A stretch of DNA of 64,000 bases from Marivita sp. S6314 (GCF_023015985.1 NZ_JALKAO010000004.1:124001-188000), one strand, 5' to 3'; shown: positions 23,355 through 32,370, counted from the stretch's first letter. Notes: a model not told the origin generated them from the letters alone. Translations and numbers: made by a program.

Positions 23355-24311
23355 CTAGTCGTTGTCCAGATCGTCCTCGGGTGGCTGTTGCCGTGCCTCG
23401 CGCAGAGATTTGAGTTTGCGCCGGTAGCGGGGGCCGCCAAACTGTTCGACGATATAGGCGCAGACGGCCTCTTCGGCATAGGGGCGGTCGAGTTTTTGCA
23501 CCTCACCGAACAAGCGCTTGCAGTACGGCACGTTGCCCCGTCGTTTGCGATAGAGTTGCGCATACAGCTTGTCATCCAGCGTCCCGTCCGCCGCGCTTTC
23601 GATCAGCGGTTGCAGGATGCCCATTTGATCGAACAGCGATTGCATGCCGCCCGCGAAATGCCGCGCGCGGAACCGCGTGATGCCGTTGCGGGCAAACAGG
23701 GCCGCATGCATGGCATCCAGCGGGCTGTGCGGGTCATAGACGACATAGGCGTGTTTCGCGGCTTCCAGCATGTCCGGGGCAAAGCCATACCGATCCGTAA
23801 AGTTGAGACGCCGCATTTCGACAAAGCGGTCGTCCCATTCGGTCACCCGCGGATCAAGCGTGGCTTGCGGTTCCAGCGCGACAACCGTTGCCCCGGGGGA
23901 GGCCACGGAATAGGCGCAGGCCGCGTATCCGCAGGGGCCAGCCCCGAAAAAGATCACGCGGTCGAAATCTTCGAAAAACCCGTCATCGGTCATCTGGTCG
24001 AAAAAGCCGTAAACCTCGTTCTCGCGGAACCACGTGTCGCGCGCGCTGATCACCGACAGGCAGGACCAGCCTTGCGCTGCCGCCAGATCAAACCCGACAG
24101 GGCGCGCGTTTTCCGTCAGCGCCTGAATGGCAGGCAGGGATTCGAAAGTCACCAACAGCGTGTCGCCCTTTTCGACGAACACCGCATTGTGGTGCTTGCC
24201 CAACGGTTCAAAGAACCCGCAGGCATCGCCCAAATCCTTGATTTCATGCACCCATTGCGTCGGGCGCAGGTCGGTCAGGGAAACGTTATATGGCTCGGTC
24301 TTGTCCTGCAT
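23355..24311 (-). CDS. Uncharacterised protein, possible alpha/beta-hydrolase-like fold
   Basis: A 318-residue protein. The centre has VIFFGAGPCGYAACAYSVAS followed by VVALEPQATLDP, which resembles a nucleophile elbow (GxCxG, with Cys in place of Ser) and the next strand of an alpha/beta hydrolase. The C-terminal third is very basic. I recall close relatives carrying the label phosphoadenosine phosphosulfate reductase, but I see no PAPS-reductase P-loop or CGLH motif, so I do not follow that name. It lies 33 bp upstream of pyrC on the same strand. Function unknown. Confidence 0.7.
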   Translation of the reverse strand: MQDKTEPYNVSLTDLRPTQWVHEIKDLGDACGFFEPLGKHHNAVFVEKGDTLLVTFESLPAIQALTENARPVGFDLAAAQGWSCLSVISARDTWFRENEVYGFFDQMTDDGFFEDFDRVIFFGAGPCGYAACAYSVASPGATVVALEPQATLDPRVTEWDDRFVEMRRLNFTDRYGFAPDMLEAAKHAYVVYDPHSPLDAMHAALFARNGITRFRARHFAGGMQSLFDQMGILQPLIESAADGTLDDKLYAQLYRKRRGNVPYCKRLFGEVQKLDRPYAEEAVCAYIVEQFGGPRYRRKLKSLREARQQPPEDDLDND

Positions 24312-24426
24312 TCTCTATGCATCCTCGTTACGTCACGCCCGCTGTCAGGTCATTTACTTGCGCCGACGCTAGTCCCGGATTTGGGCAGAATTGGGCCGAA
24401 ATGCGGGGGACAGTAAGGAGTTTGCG

Positions 24427-25479
24427 CTATGCCTTGGACGGGGAGGTCGCGGCCTTGAGCGCAATTTGCGTCAACCGCTGCGCCTCGGCGTCCGGCAACG
24501 GCCGCGAGGGGGGGGTCATCAACAGCCGACCATAGAGGTCGCGCCCTGCATCCGTTTCAAGCAAGGCGGCAATCCGGGATTTGCGCCATGCGACCGCTGC
24601 GTCATGCAGCTTTGACAGGTGGCGATCCGCAGCATAGGCGGCGCGGATCGGGGCGGCACGCTCCCACAGCGGCAGGGCGCTTGTGTCCGCCTCGGTCGCC
24701 AGATTGCGCTCGACCCAGTAATCCAGCCCCAGCTTGTCGTCACGATGAACCGCCCGGCCGCGATCGGCCTTGAGCACGTAGCTTTCCACCGATCCCAGCG
24801 GATAATGGTTGAGCTGAACCAGATCATGCTGCGCAAGCCGGTAATCCGAGAACACGCGCCCGGTGGACATCCCAGGCCCCAGCGCACGTCCCGATCCATC
24901 GTACCACCGCGCATCCTGCAGCCTGGAATCGACTGGGTTGCGGGGGCGGTGGACACCCAGATTGCGATAGGTTTTATCGTTGCGGAACAACGTCTTGAAC
25001 ATGGCCGCCCGCCACGGCCAGGGCAATGGGCGCGGTCCGGCGCGGGTGAATTGCAGCGGCACGGGTCTGTCCTCATAGGCCAATACCCCCGCATTGCCGA
25101 AATTGCGCCATGTCAGCGTGATCGCTGTGGCGTTGGGCAGCGCGGCGATCAGGGCCGGAAGGGTGCGATCACCGATATGCACAGTCACGAATTCGTCGAT
25201 ATCAAGCACCAGAAGCCAATCTGCCGATGCCACCGCCTGCGCCTTGTTGGCCAGCTTCAGCCCGCTGAACTGGATGCCGCCTTTGCCATAGGGCGGCGCA
25301 TTTCGGATATGCGTCAGGCCGCCCAAGCCCTGCAGGTGATCCAGCAGCACATCGGTGCCGTCGTCACATTCGTTTGACACAACCACGAATTCGGTGACGC
25401 CAACGCTGCGGTGCCAGGCCAGCCAATCCAAAAGGAACGCGGCTTCGTTGCGGACGCAAAGGATGGCGGTGATCTTCAC
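24427..25479 (-). CDS. Glycosyltransferase family 2-like protein
   Basis: A 350-residue cytoplasmic protein with a GT-A fold. The N-terminus MKITAILCVRNEAAFLLDWL is typical of family 2 and GT92-like enzymes, and DWLLVLDIDEFV carries the metal-binding DxD motif. HDLVQLNHYPLGSVESYVLK is a later conserved block. The GTG start has no obvious alternative. The acceptor is unknown. It is divergent from the MoxR gene. Confidence 0.85.
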   Translation of the reverse strand: MKITAILCVRNEAAFLLDWLAWHRSVGVTEFVVVSNECDDGTDVLLDHLQGLGGLTHIRNAPPYGKGGIQFSGLKLANKAQAVASADWLLVLDIDEFVTVHIGDRTLPALIAALPNATAITLTWRNFGNAGVLAYEDRPVPLQFTRAGPRPLPWPWRAAMFKTLFRNDKTYRNLGVHRPRNPVDSRLQDARWYDGSGRALGPGMSTGRVFSDYRLAQHDLVQLNHYPLGSVESYVLKADRGRAVHRDDKLGLDYWVERNLATEADTSALPLWERAAPIRAAYAADRHLSKLHDAAVAWRKSRIAALLETDAGRDLYGRLLMTPPSRPLPDAEAQRLTQIALKAATSPSKA

Positions 25480-25626
25480 AAGTGGCTTTCACAACGGGCT
25501 ATCGTTCGGACGCTGACCTTGTCAGCCCAGCGGCGTCGCGTCAATTCCGGGGTGGGCTTTGCGACTATGGCGCTATTGCCATCCGGCCATGCGCAGGGCA
25601 GCAAGGCCTGTAAGAAGGAGAGCTGG

Positions 25627-26535
25627 ATGCACACACCCGACAGTATCGACGCCGTACAATCCCTGCTGGCCGAGACCGGTTATGTCTGCGGACGCGCGCT
25701 GGCCACGGTGGTGTTCTTGTCCCTGAAGCTGGGCCGCCCGCTTTTTCTGGAAGGCGAGGCCGGGGTTGGCAAAACCGAGATCGCCAAGGCGCTCGCCGCC
25801 AGCCTGGGGCGCAAACTGATCCGGTTGCAATGCTATGAAGGGCTGGATGCCTCCAGCGCGGTGTATGAATGGAATTTCCCGGCGCAGATGATCGCGATCC
25901 GCACCGCCGAGGCCGCGGGCAATGCCGACCGGGAGATGCTGCAACGCGAGCTGTTCGGCCCGGATTTCCTGGTCGAGCGCCCCTTGCTGGAAGCCATGCG
26001 CCCCGATGCCAATGGCCCACCTGTGCTGCTGATCGACGAATTGGACCGCACGGATGAACCGTTCGAAGCCTTCCTGCTGGAAGCTTTGTCGGATTTTCAG
26101 GTCACCATCCCTGAAATGGGCACGATCAAAGCGCCCGAACCGCCAATTGTCATCCTGACCTCCAACCGCACCCGCGAGGTGCATGACGCTCTGAAACGCC
26201 GGTGTCTCTATCATTGGGTGGACTACCCGGATTTCGACCGCGAGCTTGAAATCCTGCACGCCCGCGCACCCGAGGCCGCAGAAACACTCAGCCGCGAAAT
26301 CGTCGCCTTCGTGCAGCGCTTGCGGACCGAAGATATTTTCAAGAAACCGGGTGTGGCCGAAACCATCGACTGGGCCAAATGCCTGCTGGCGCTCGATGTG
26401 ATAGACCTAAGCCCCGAGGTGATTTCAGACACGCTGGGCGCGATCCTGAAGTACCAGGACGATATCCAGAAACTGCATGGCTCCGAAGCCAAACGGCTTC
26501 TGGATGACGCCAGGGCCTCGCTCGAACCGGTCTGA
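25627..26535 (+). CDS. MoxR-family AAA+ ATPase
   Basis: A 302-residue ATPase with Walker A GEAGVGKTE and Walker B VLLIDELDR, then a sensor-1 ILTSNRTRE and a C-terminal helical lid. The start ATG has AAGGAG six bases upstream. MoxR proteins act as chaperones with von Willebrand factor A partners. The next gene is such a partner of the CoxE type, so the two probably mature a metalloenzyme or remodel an envelope complex. No cox or other target genes are adjacent, so the client is unknown. Confidence 0.88.
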   Translation: MHTPDSIDAVQSLLAETGYVCGRALATVVFLSLKLGRPLFLEGEAGVGKTEIAKALAASLGRKLIRLQCYEGLDASSAVYEWNFPAQMIAIRTAEAAGNADREMLQRELFGPDFLVERPLLEAMRPDANGPPVLLIDELDRTDEPFEAFLLEALSDFQVTIPEMGTIKAPEPPIVILTSNRTREVHDALKRRCLYHWVDYPDFDRELEILHARAPEAAETLSREIVAFVQRLRTEDIFKKPGVAETIDWAKCLLALDVIDLSPEVISDTLGAILKYQDDIQKLHGSEAKRLLDDARASLEPV

Positions 26536-26547
26536 TGCTTCTTTGGT

Positions 26548-26585
26548 TCAGAAATACCTCGGGGGGCCGGGGGCAGCGCCCCCGG
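26548..26585 (-). repeat. Dispersed GC-rich palindromic element, copy 2
   Basis: A CCGGGGGC-AGC-GCCCCCGG hairpin is preceded by GAAATACCTCGGGGGG. Read on the minus strand it shares the GGGGGCGCTGCCCCC core and the CCCCCGAGGTATTT tail with copy 1 near 5.55 kb. It sits inside the 62-bp gap between the MoxR and CoxE-type genes, where it could act as an attenuator. Confidence 0.7.
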
Positions 26586-26597
26586 TCGGGCATCTAG

Positions 26598-27848
26598 ATG
26601 CCCGAATATCTTCCTCTGGACCTGCCCGACTCTCCGCGTCTGGCCCAGAACATCATCCATTTCGCCCGCGCGCTGCGGCGTGCGGGCCTGCCCATCGGCC
26701 CGGGCCGCGTGATCGACGCCATCCGCGCGGTCGAAGCCGCCGGATTCACCGAACGGATGGATTTTTTCTGGACGTTGCACGCCTGTTTCGTGAACCGCCC
26801 CGAACACCGGGTGATTTTTGCGCAGGTCTTCCGCTTGTATTGGCGCGACCCGCAATATCTGGAACACATGATGTCGTTCATGATGCCCGCCATCCGCGGC
26901 GTGCAGGAAGACAAGGCGGCGCAAGCCGGGGAAAAGCGGGCCGCACAGGCGCTGCTGGACGATCTATTGCCCGAGGTGCCCGAAAACGAGCAATCCGAGG
27001 AGGGCACCGAGATCGAGGTCAAATCGACCCTGACGATGAGCGCCGAGGAAAAACTGCGGACGCTGGATTTCGAACAGATGTCGACCGCCGAGATGGTCGA
27101 AGCCAAACGAATGCTGGCCAAGATGAGTCTTCCGGTCAAGCCGATCCCATCGCGGCGGGGCAAGGCGGCGCTGTTGGGGGCGCGGATGGATTTTCGAAAG
27201 ACGCTGCGCAACGCGATGCGGCAGGGCGGAGAAATGCGGTCGGTCGCGCGCCAGACACCACGTCCGCGCTGGCCCAATCTCGTGGTGCTGTGCGATATTT
27301 CCGGCTCGATGAGCCAGTATTCCCGGATGGTTCTACATTTCCTGCATGCGGTGGCGAATGAAAAAGGCGCGGGCTGGGCCAAGGTGCATGCTTTTACCTT
27401 TGGCACGCGGCTGACCAACATCACCCGGCATCTGGCCACCCGCGACGTGGATGCGGCGTTGAAAGCCGCCGGTGCCGAGGCGCAGGACTGGGAAGGCGGG
27501 ACGCGGATCGGCGAAAGCCTGCACAGTTTTAACCGCGACTGGTCACGTCGGGTGATGGGGCAGGGCGCGGTTGTGCTCTTGATCACCGACGGCTTGGATC
27601 GCGACGTCTCTGGCGCGCTGGAAAAAGAGATGGAGCGCCTGCACCTGTCGTCGCGCCGTCTGATCTGGCTCAACCCGCTGCTGCGATGGGACGGGTTTGC
27701 CCCCAAAGCTGCGGGTATTCGCGCCATGCTGCCCCATGTCGACAGCTTTCGCGCGGGTCATTCGATCCAGACGCTGGAAGACCTGGCGGCAGCGATTTCG
27801 CGTCAGGACGATCCGGGCGAAAAGGCCCGGCTGATGGCCATGCTTTAG
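26598..27848 (+). CDS. CoxE-type von Willebrand factor A domain protein
   Basis: A 416-residue protein. The N-terminal half is helical and charged, and a KPIPSRRGKAALL basic linker follows. The C-terminal VWA domain has a complete MIDAS site: CDISGSMS, then Thr in GGTRIGESL and Asp in LLITDGLDR. CoxE is needed for maturation of Mo/Cu CO dehydrogenase, and related proteins pair with MoxR ATPases. It is one operon with the upstream ATPase, though a strong hairpin element separates them and the ribosome site is poor. Confidence 0.85.
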   Translation: MPEYLPLDLPDSPRLAQNIIHFARALRRAGLPIGPGRVIDAIRAVEAAGFTERMDFFWTLHACFVNRPEHRVIFAQVFRLYWRDPQYLEHMMSFMMPAIRGVQEDKAAQAGEKRAAQALLDDLLPEVPENEQSEEGTEIEVKSTLTMSAEEKLRTLDFEQMSTAEMVEAKRMLAKMSLPVKPIPSRRGKAALLGARMDFRKTLRNAMRQGGEMRSVARQTPRPRWPNLVVLCDISGSMSQYSRMVLHFLHAVANEKGAGWAKVHAFTFGTRLTNITRHLATRDVDAALKAAGAEAQDWEGGTRIGESLHSFNRDWSRRVMGQGAVVLLITDGLDRDVSGALEKEMERLHLSSRRLIWLNPLLRWDGFAPKAAGIRAMLPHVDSFRAGHSIQTLEDLAAAISRQDDPGEKARLMAML

Positions 27849-27851
27849 GGG

Positions 27852-27901
27852 GGCGGCTTTCCGTCAACGGAAAGCCCACACGCGTTGACGCGTGTGCCGC
27901 C
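27852..27901. terminator. Three-way-junction bidirectional terminator
   Basis: An outer stem GGCGGC/GCCGCC encloses two perfect hairpins, TTTCCGT-CA-ACGGAAA and ACACGCGT-TG-ACGCGTGT, joined by GCCC. The element fills the gap between the convergent CoxE-type and VOC genes. It is nearly symmetrical on both strands, but there is no T-tract. Confidence 0.65.
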
Positions 27902-28317
27902 TAGCCGACCTGCAGGTGCACTTCGATCACGTTGCCTTCGGGGTCCTGAAAGAACACCTGATGCCATTCCTTGGCAAAAGCCGTGCCGTAGTCGGAATAC
28001 GGGATGCCGTTGGCGTCTAGGATCTTCAGAAACGCCGCCAGATCATCGGTGCGAAAGGCGATGTGGCCCCTGTCGACCGGGTTGATCACCTGACCGTTTT
28101 TGAATGCGACATCCAAGGCGCGTTCGGCCAGATGCATCTGCATATAGCCGTCTGTGGCAAAACGGATCTTGCCATTGAACCCGCTGTTCTCGGTTGCCTG
28201 TGTCCGGGGGAAATTGTCTTGCGGGATATCATCAAGACCCAGCACCTGAGTATAGAAATCATGCATGCCATCAACGTCTTTGGAGACGAAGTTGATGTGA
28301 TGGAACTCAAGCTTCAT
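27901..28317 (-). CDS. VOC (glyoxalase/bleomycin resistance/dioxygenase) family protein
   Basis: A 138-residue vicinal-oxygen-chelate protein with two beta-alpha-beta-beta-beta modules. The metal ligands expected in the family fit His in LEFHHINFVSKD, His in DRGHIAFRTDD and Glu in DPEGNVIEVHLQ. The substrate cannot be assigned. The start MKLEFHHINF is the natural domain start. It lies 49 bp downstream of purL on the same strand, so it may be read from the purL transcript. Confidence 0.82.
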   Translation of the reverse strand: MKLEFHHINFVSKDVDGMHDFYTQVLGLDDIPQDNFPRTQATENSGFNGKIRFATDGYMQMHLAERALDVAFKNGQVINPVDRGHIAFRTDDLAAFLKILDANGIPYSDYGTAFAKEWHQVFFQDPEGNVIEVHLQVG

Positions 28318-28366
28318 GGCGCGTCTCCCGTGAAGGGGGCTGGACGATGACGTCCAGCCTGCAGGG

Positions 28367-30526
28367 TCATGCGAAATGCTGCGAAAACGCCGAACGGTGC
28401 AGCGCCACAAGCTCTGACAGCGGGGCGTCGACGCCGCCGATCTTGACGCTGTCGCCGGTGAACCGGCCAACCGACGCCACCGACACACCGTCTTGTCCGG
28501 CGGCAATCATCAAGGCTTCGGCCTGATCAAAGTTGCACGCCACCAGATAGCGCGCCTGATCTTCGCCGAAGAGCAGCGCCTGATCGGTTTCGTCGATCTG
28601 CACCCCAACACCGGAGCCGGCGGCCATCTCGAAGGCGGTCAGCGCGAGACCGCCATCGCTCAGATCGGTACAGGATTTGATCAGGTCCCGGTTGTTGCGG
28701 ATGAACTCTCCGTTGCGACGTTCGGCGGCCAGATCGACATGCGGCGCGTCCCCGTCTTCGCGGTTGAAGACCTCGGCCAGCAAGGCAGATTGCCCCAGGT
28801 GGCCCTGCGTGTCGCCGATCAGCAGCGCGACATGGCCGTCGCGGGCGCGGTCAAGGATCGGGTCTTCACCTGCACCCAAGAGCCCAACAGCGCCGATGGT
28901 CGGTGTGGGCAGGATGCCCTGACCGTCGGTTTCGTTGTAGAGCGAGACGTTGCCCGACACGATGGGCATGTCGAGCGCCGAACAGGCTTGTCCGATGCCG
29001 TCCAGCGCGCCGACGAACTGGCCCATGATCTCGGGCTTTTCGGGGTTGCCGAAATTCAGATTGTCAGTTGTGGCCAGAGGCTTGGCACCCACGGCGCACA
29101 GATTGCGGTAGGCCTCGGCCACCGCCTGTTTGCCACCTTCGACCGGGTTGGCCTTGACGTAGCGCGGGGTCACGTCTGACGTGAACGCCAGTTTTTTGTC
29201 GGTGCCATGGACGCGCAACACGCCAGCGCCCCAGCCGGGGCCTTCGACGGTGTCGGCCATGACCATGCTGTCGTACTGTTCGAACACCCAATCCCGCGCG
29301 CAGTAATTGGGGCTGGTGATCAGCGCCTTGAGCGCGTCGATGGGATCAACCCCAGGCACGTCCTCCATTTCGGCTGCGGGTTCGGTTGGTTCCCACGGAC
29401 GGTCATATTCCGGTGCCGAGGAGCTGAGTTTGCTCAGCGGCATGTCGGCCTTGACCTCACCGTTGTGCATGATCAGGAACCGGTCTTCGGCGATGGTTTC
29501 GCCGACAATCGCAAAGTCGAGATCCCATTTTTCGAACACCGCGCGGGCGGCGTCTTCTTTTTCGGAGTCCAGAACCATGAGCATGCGTTCCTGGGATTCG
29601 GACAGCATCATCTCGTAGGCGGTCATGTTCTCTTCGCGCTGCGGGACTTTTTCGAGGTCCAGCCGGATGCCCAGCTTGCCCTTGTCGCCCATTTCCACGG
29701 CAGAGCAGGTGAGGCCTGCGGCCCCCATATCCTGAATGGAGATCACCGCGCCCGTCTGCATCAGTTCAAGCGTGGCTTCCATCAGGCGTTTTTCGGTAAA
29801 GGGGTCACCAACCTGAACGGTGGGGCGCTTTTCTTCGATGGTGTCGTCAAATTCGGCAGAGGCCATGGTTGCGCCGCCGACGCCGTCGCGGCCGGTTTTT
29901 GCGCCAAGGTACACAACCGGGCGTCCGACGCCGCTGGCGGCCGAGTAGAAAATCTTGTCCGCGTCCGCGAGGCCCGCCGCAAAGGCGTTCACAAGGCAGT
30001 TGCCGTTGTAAGCCGGGTGAAAGCGCACTTCGCCGCCCACGGTTGGCACGCCGAAACAGTTGCCGTAGCCGCCGACGCCTTCCACGACGCCATGCACAAG
30101 CTGGCGTGTTTTCGGGTGGTCCTTTTCGCCAAAGCTGAGCGCATTCATCGCCGCAATCGGGCGTGCGCCCATGGTGAAGACGTCACGTAGGATGCCGCCC
30201 ACACCGGTGGCGGCACCCTGATAGGGCTCGATGTAGGACGGATGGTTGTGGCTTTCCATCTTGAAGACCACGGCCTGACCATCGCCGATATCAACCACAC
30301 CGGCATTTTCACCGGGGCCGCAGATCACCTGTGGGCCTTCGGTTGGCAGGGTGCGCAGCCATTTCTTGGAAGACTTGTAGGAGCAATGCTCGTTCCACAT
30401 CGCCGAGAAAATCCCGAGTTCGGTGAAGGTCGGCTCGCGCCCCATGATATTGAGGATTTCCGCGTATTCCTCGGCATTGATGCCGTGCGCGGCAATGAGG
30501 TCTTCGGTGATGGCTGGGTCTTGCAT
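28367..30526 (-). CDS. purL: Phosphoribosylformylglycinamidine synthase subunit PurL
   Basis: A 719-residue ATP-dependent enzyme of purine synthesis that converts FGAR to FGAM. It is the small type that works with PurQ and PurS. Markers are [15 protein letters not shown] near residue 50, [11 protein letters not shown], the TGVGGILRD phosphate loop and the C-terminal [13 protein letters not shown] block. Length is normal. purQ and purS are not in the window. Confidence 0.96.
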   Translation of the reverse strand: MQDPAITEDLIAAHGINAEEYAEILNIMGREPTFTELGIFSAMWNEHCSYKSSKKWLRTLPTEGPQVICGPGENAGVVDIGDGQAVVFKMESHNHPSYIEPYQGAATGVGGILRDVFTMGARPIAAMNALSFGEKDHPKTRQLVHGVVEGVGGYGNCFGVPTVGGEVRFHPAYNGNCLVNAFAAGLADADKIFYSAASGVGRPVVYLGAKTGRDGVGGATMASAEFDDTIEEKRPTVQVGDPFTEKRLMEATLELMQTGAVISIQDMGAAGLTCSAVEMGDKGKLGIRLDLEKVPQREENMTAYEMMLSESQERMLMVLDSEKEDAARAVFEKWDLDFAIVGETIAEDRFLIMHNGEVKADMPLSKLSSSAPEYDRPWEPTEPAAEMEDVPGVDPIDALKALITSPNYCARDWVFEQYDSMVMADTVEGPGWGAGVLRVHGTDKKLAFTSDVTPRYVKANPVEGGKQAVAEAYRNLCAVGAKPLATTDNLNFGNPEKPEIMGQFVGALDGIGQACSALDMPIVSGNVSLYNETDGQGILPTPTIGAVGLLGAGEDPILDRARDGHVALLIGDTQGHLGQSALLAEVFNREDGDAPHVDLAAERRNGEFIRNNRDLIKSCTDLSDGGLALTAFEMAAGSGVGVQIDETDQALLFGEDQARYLVACNFDQAEALMIAAGQDGVSVASVGRFTGDSVKIGGVDAPLSELVALHRSAFSQHFA

Positions 30527-30631
30527 CGTCTGTCCCTGAGCTAGGCACGCGGTGTTTATGACACCCGGGCGGTGGTGGAAAGACCTGTGTTGCGCTTGTG
30601 TCGGTGGAAATCAGGGGCGCGATGTCGGCGG

Positions 30632-31201
30632 TCAGCCGGGCCGGGCCGCGTTGCGTTCGCGTTTTGACAGGACGCGGGGTGTCACCACCGGGGCCTTGTC
30701 CGGCCCAAAGAACGGGCTTGCGCGTTTGCCGCCGGGCAGGCAGGCCCGCAGGATCCGGCCGATGATCGACAGTTGTGCCGCAAGTACCCCGGTTTCCTTG
30801 ATGTGCGGGGCGGTGCCGACTGTGCTGATGAAGGCGGTGATGGGGCCGTACCCATCGGTGCCGGGTGGCAGCACGGCCCCGACAAACGGCAGGCCCGGTC
30901 CGGGAAGCGTGTTGGCAACCGGCGTGCCGCAACACCCCGCGTACCATCGCAGGATACCCTTGGGGCCAAGGCGTAGCACCGCCAAATGGTTTTTGCCGGC
31001 CAAAAAGGTGAAATGTGCAGGCAAGGTCTGAAAGATCTCTGTGCCGCCATCGGAATCCACACGGCACGCGCCATTGTCCAGCGTATTGGCGTAGGTTTGG
31101 CAATCGGCGCAGTAACACACAAGATGCGTGCCCTTGGCTTTTTCCGCGATGCGCCACGTCATCTGGCCACAGGTGCAGGTATGGGTTCGGGGCTCTGGCA
31201 T
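30632..31201 (-). CDS. DUF6151/GFA-like zinc-binding protein
   Basis: A 189-residue protein with cysteine pairs placed as in GFA/CENP-V-like folds: CTCGQMTW near the N-terminus, CYCADCQTY, and YAGCCGTPVANT. These probably bind zinc. Relatives are annotated only as family members; glutathione-dependent chemistry is not demonstrated. The start MPEPRTHTC is chosen because the upstream in-frame residues look non-coding. It is a single gene between purL and the candidate small RNA. Confidence 0.75.
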   Translation of the reverse strand: MPEPRTHTCTCGQMTWRIAEKAKGTHLVCYCADCQTYANTLDNGACRVDSDGGTEIFQTLPAHFTFLAGKNHLAVLRLGPKGILRWYAGCCGTPVANTLPGPGLPFVGAVLPPGTDGYGPITAFISTVGTAPHIKETGVLAAQLSIIGRILRACLPGGKRASPFFGPDKAPVVTPRVLSKRERNAARPG

Positions 31202-31230
31202 CGCATTCTCCGCTTTGGACCAGTTCAGCC

Positions 31231-31258
31231 AAAAAAAAGGCCGAGCGCAAGCTCGGCC
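31231..31258 (-). terminator. Rho-independent terminator
   Basis: An 8-bp stem GGCCGAGC/GCTCGGCC with a 4-base loop is followed on the minus strand by eight T residues. It could end the LysR transcript, but it lies 157 bp beyond that stop and is better explained as the end of the candidate small RNA. Confidence 0.92.
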
Positions 31259-31312
31259 GAAGTCCAACAGGGAGGTATGATGATGATGCCCAATTGGGCG
31301 TGTCACCGTCAT
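31231..31312 (-). ncRNA. Candidate small RNA of about 80 nt with CCUCCC motif
   Basis: On the minus strand CTTG-N19-CATATT (31319-31347) has the elements and spacing of an RpoH-type promoter, placing the 5' end near 31312. The predicted RNA has a small hairpin (GCCCAATTGGGC), an unpaired CAUCAUCAUCAU run and ACCUCCCUG, then a perfect terminator hairpin with eight U residues. CCUCCC can pair with Shine-Dalgarno sequences. Rhodobacter CcsR small RNAs also carry CCUCC motifs and depend on RpoHI/HII. The plus strand carries a 36-codon frame, which is less convincing. Confidence 0.45.
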
Positions 31313-31414
31313 GAGCCAAATATGTCATCAGCGACGATCATAGCAAGGTATATGTGCCTTCTTTGTATGCATTCCCGCTATGCGTGAGGCGCAATGGTCA
31401 CACCTTGAAATGGG

Positions 31415-32320
31415 CTATTCAGCCTCTAGCGCCTTGCGCAATTGGCGCTGTGCGACGATTTCCTCTTGCACGAAATCCCGGAACGCGGCGATCCGTTTCG
31501 ACTGCCGCAGCTCTTCCGGGTATGCAAGAAAAACAGGCACCTCGTTTGACTCGACTTCGGGCAAAACCCGCTGAACGCTTGGAAAATCAGCAATGATATA
31601 ATCAGGCAATACGCCGATCCCGAGCCCGGAGAGCACGCTTTGCAGCACGCCAAAGTAGTTGTTCACGGTCAGGGTGGAGTGAATGTCATGTGCAAGAAGC
31701 TGCTGAACCAGCATCATGCCCGCGCTGACCTGTGCCGCGCGCGGGTTCTGGCAGATCAGTCGATGGCTCGACATGTCTTCGATGGTTTCGGGCGCGCCGT
31801 TCTTTGACAGGTATTCGGGCGACGCATAGAGGCGCATGCGGATCGCCATCAGCTTTTTGCGGATCAGGTCGGCCTGGCTGGGTTCCTTCATCCGGACCGC
31901 AACATCGGCTTCGCGCATCGGCAGGTCGAGCACCCGTTCTTCCAGCATCAGGTCGATATTGAGGTCAGGGTACTTTTCGTAAAGTTTCGGCAGGCGCGGG
32001 GCCAGCCAAAGCGATCCAAAGCCGATCGTGGTGGTCACGCGCAATTCGCCGAACACCTCTTCCTCGCTGTCGCGGATGCGGGCTGTTGCGGCTTCAATCC
32101 GTTTGTTCATCGACCGTGTGGCGTCAAACAGCAATTCGCCCTGTTCGGTCAGAATCAGTCCACGGGCGTGGCGGTGAAACAAAACGGTGTTGAGCGATTC
32201 TTCGAGCGCGCGCACCTGTCGTGACACTGCCGATTGGGACAGATGCAGGGTGTCACCGGCATGGGTTAAGCTTCCCGCGTCCGCGACAGCGTGAAATATT
32301 CTGAGTTTATCCCAGTCCAT
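31415..32320 (-). CDS. LysR-family transcriptional regulator
   Basis: A 301-residue regulator. The N-terminal helix-turn-helix is AGSLTHAGDTLHLSQSAVSR, and a LysR substrate-binding domain starts near residue 90 (GELRVTTTIGFGSLWLAPRL). It is divergent from the indolepyruvate oxidoreductase gene across 166 bp that contain an ATATT-GG-AATAT inverted repeat. By analogy with the family it probably controls that gene and itself. The ligand is unknown; an aromatic amino-acid derivative would fit the neighbour. Confidence 0.9.
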   Translation of the reverse strand: MDWDKLRIFHAVADAGSLTHAGDTLHLSQSAVSRQVRALEESLNTVLFHRHARGLILTEQGELLFDATRSMNKRIEAATARIRDSEEEVFGELRVTTTIGFGSLWLAPRLPKLYEKYPDLNIDLMLEERVLDLPMREADVAVRMKEPSQADLIRKKLMAIRMRLYASPEYLSKNGAPETIEDMSSHRLICQNPRAAQVSAGMMLVQQLLAHDIHSTLTVNNYFGVLQSVLSGLGIGVLPDYIIADFPSVQRVLPEVESNEVPVFLAYPEELRQSKRIAAFRDFVQEEIVAQRQLRKALEAE

Positions 32321-32358
32321 GGCGCATACTTTCCATCGTTAGACACCGTCTACATGAC

Positions 32359-32370
32359 ATATTGGAATAT
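32359..32370. promoter_or_regulatory. Inverted repeat ATATT-GG-AATAT, candidate LysR box
   Basis: The AT-rich dyad lies in the divergent LysR/ior intergenic region, 39 bp from the LysR start and 117 bp from the ior start. Such dyads are the usual targets of LysR-type proteins. The rest of this gap is AT-rich and should hold both promoters. Confidence 0.5.

Noticed and set aside
22245-24416. A 723-codon open frame on the plus strand
   Set aside because: It runs antisense to pyrC and the adjacent uncharacterised gene, which have clear family motifs and starts. Long antisense frames are common in GC-rich coding DNA. The translation shows no recognisable domain.
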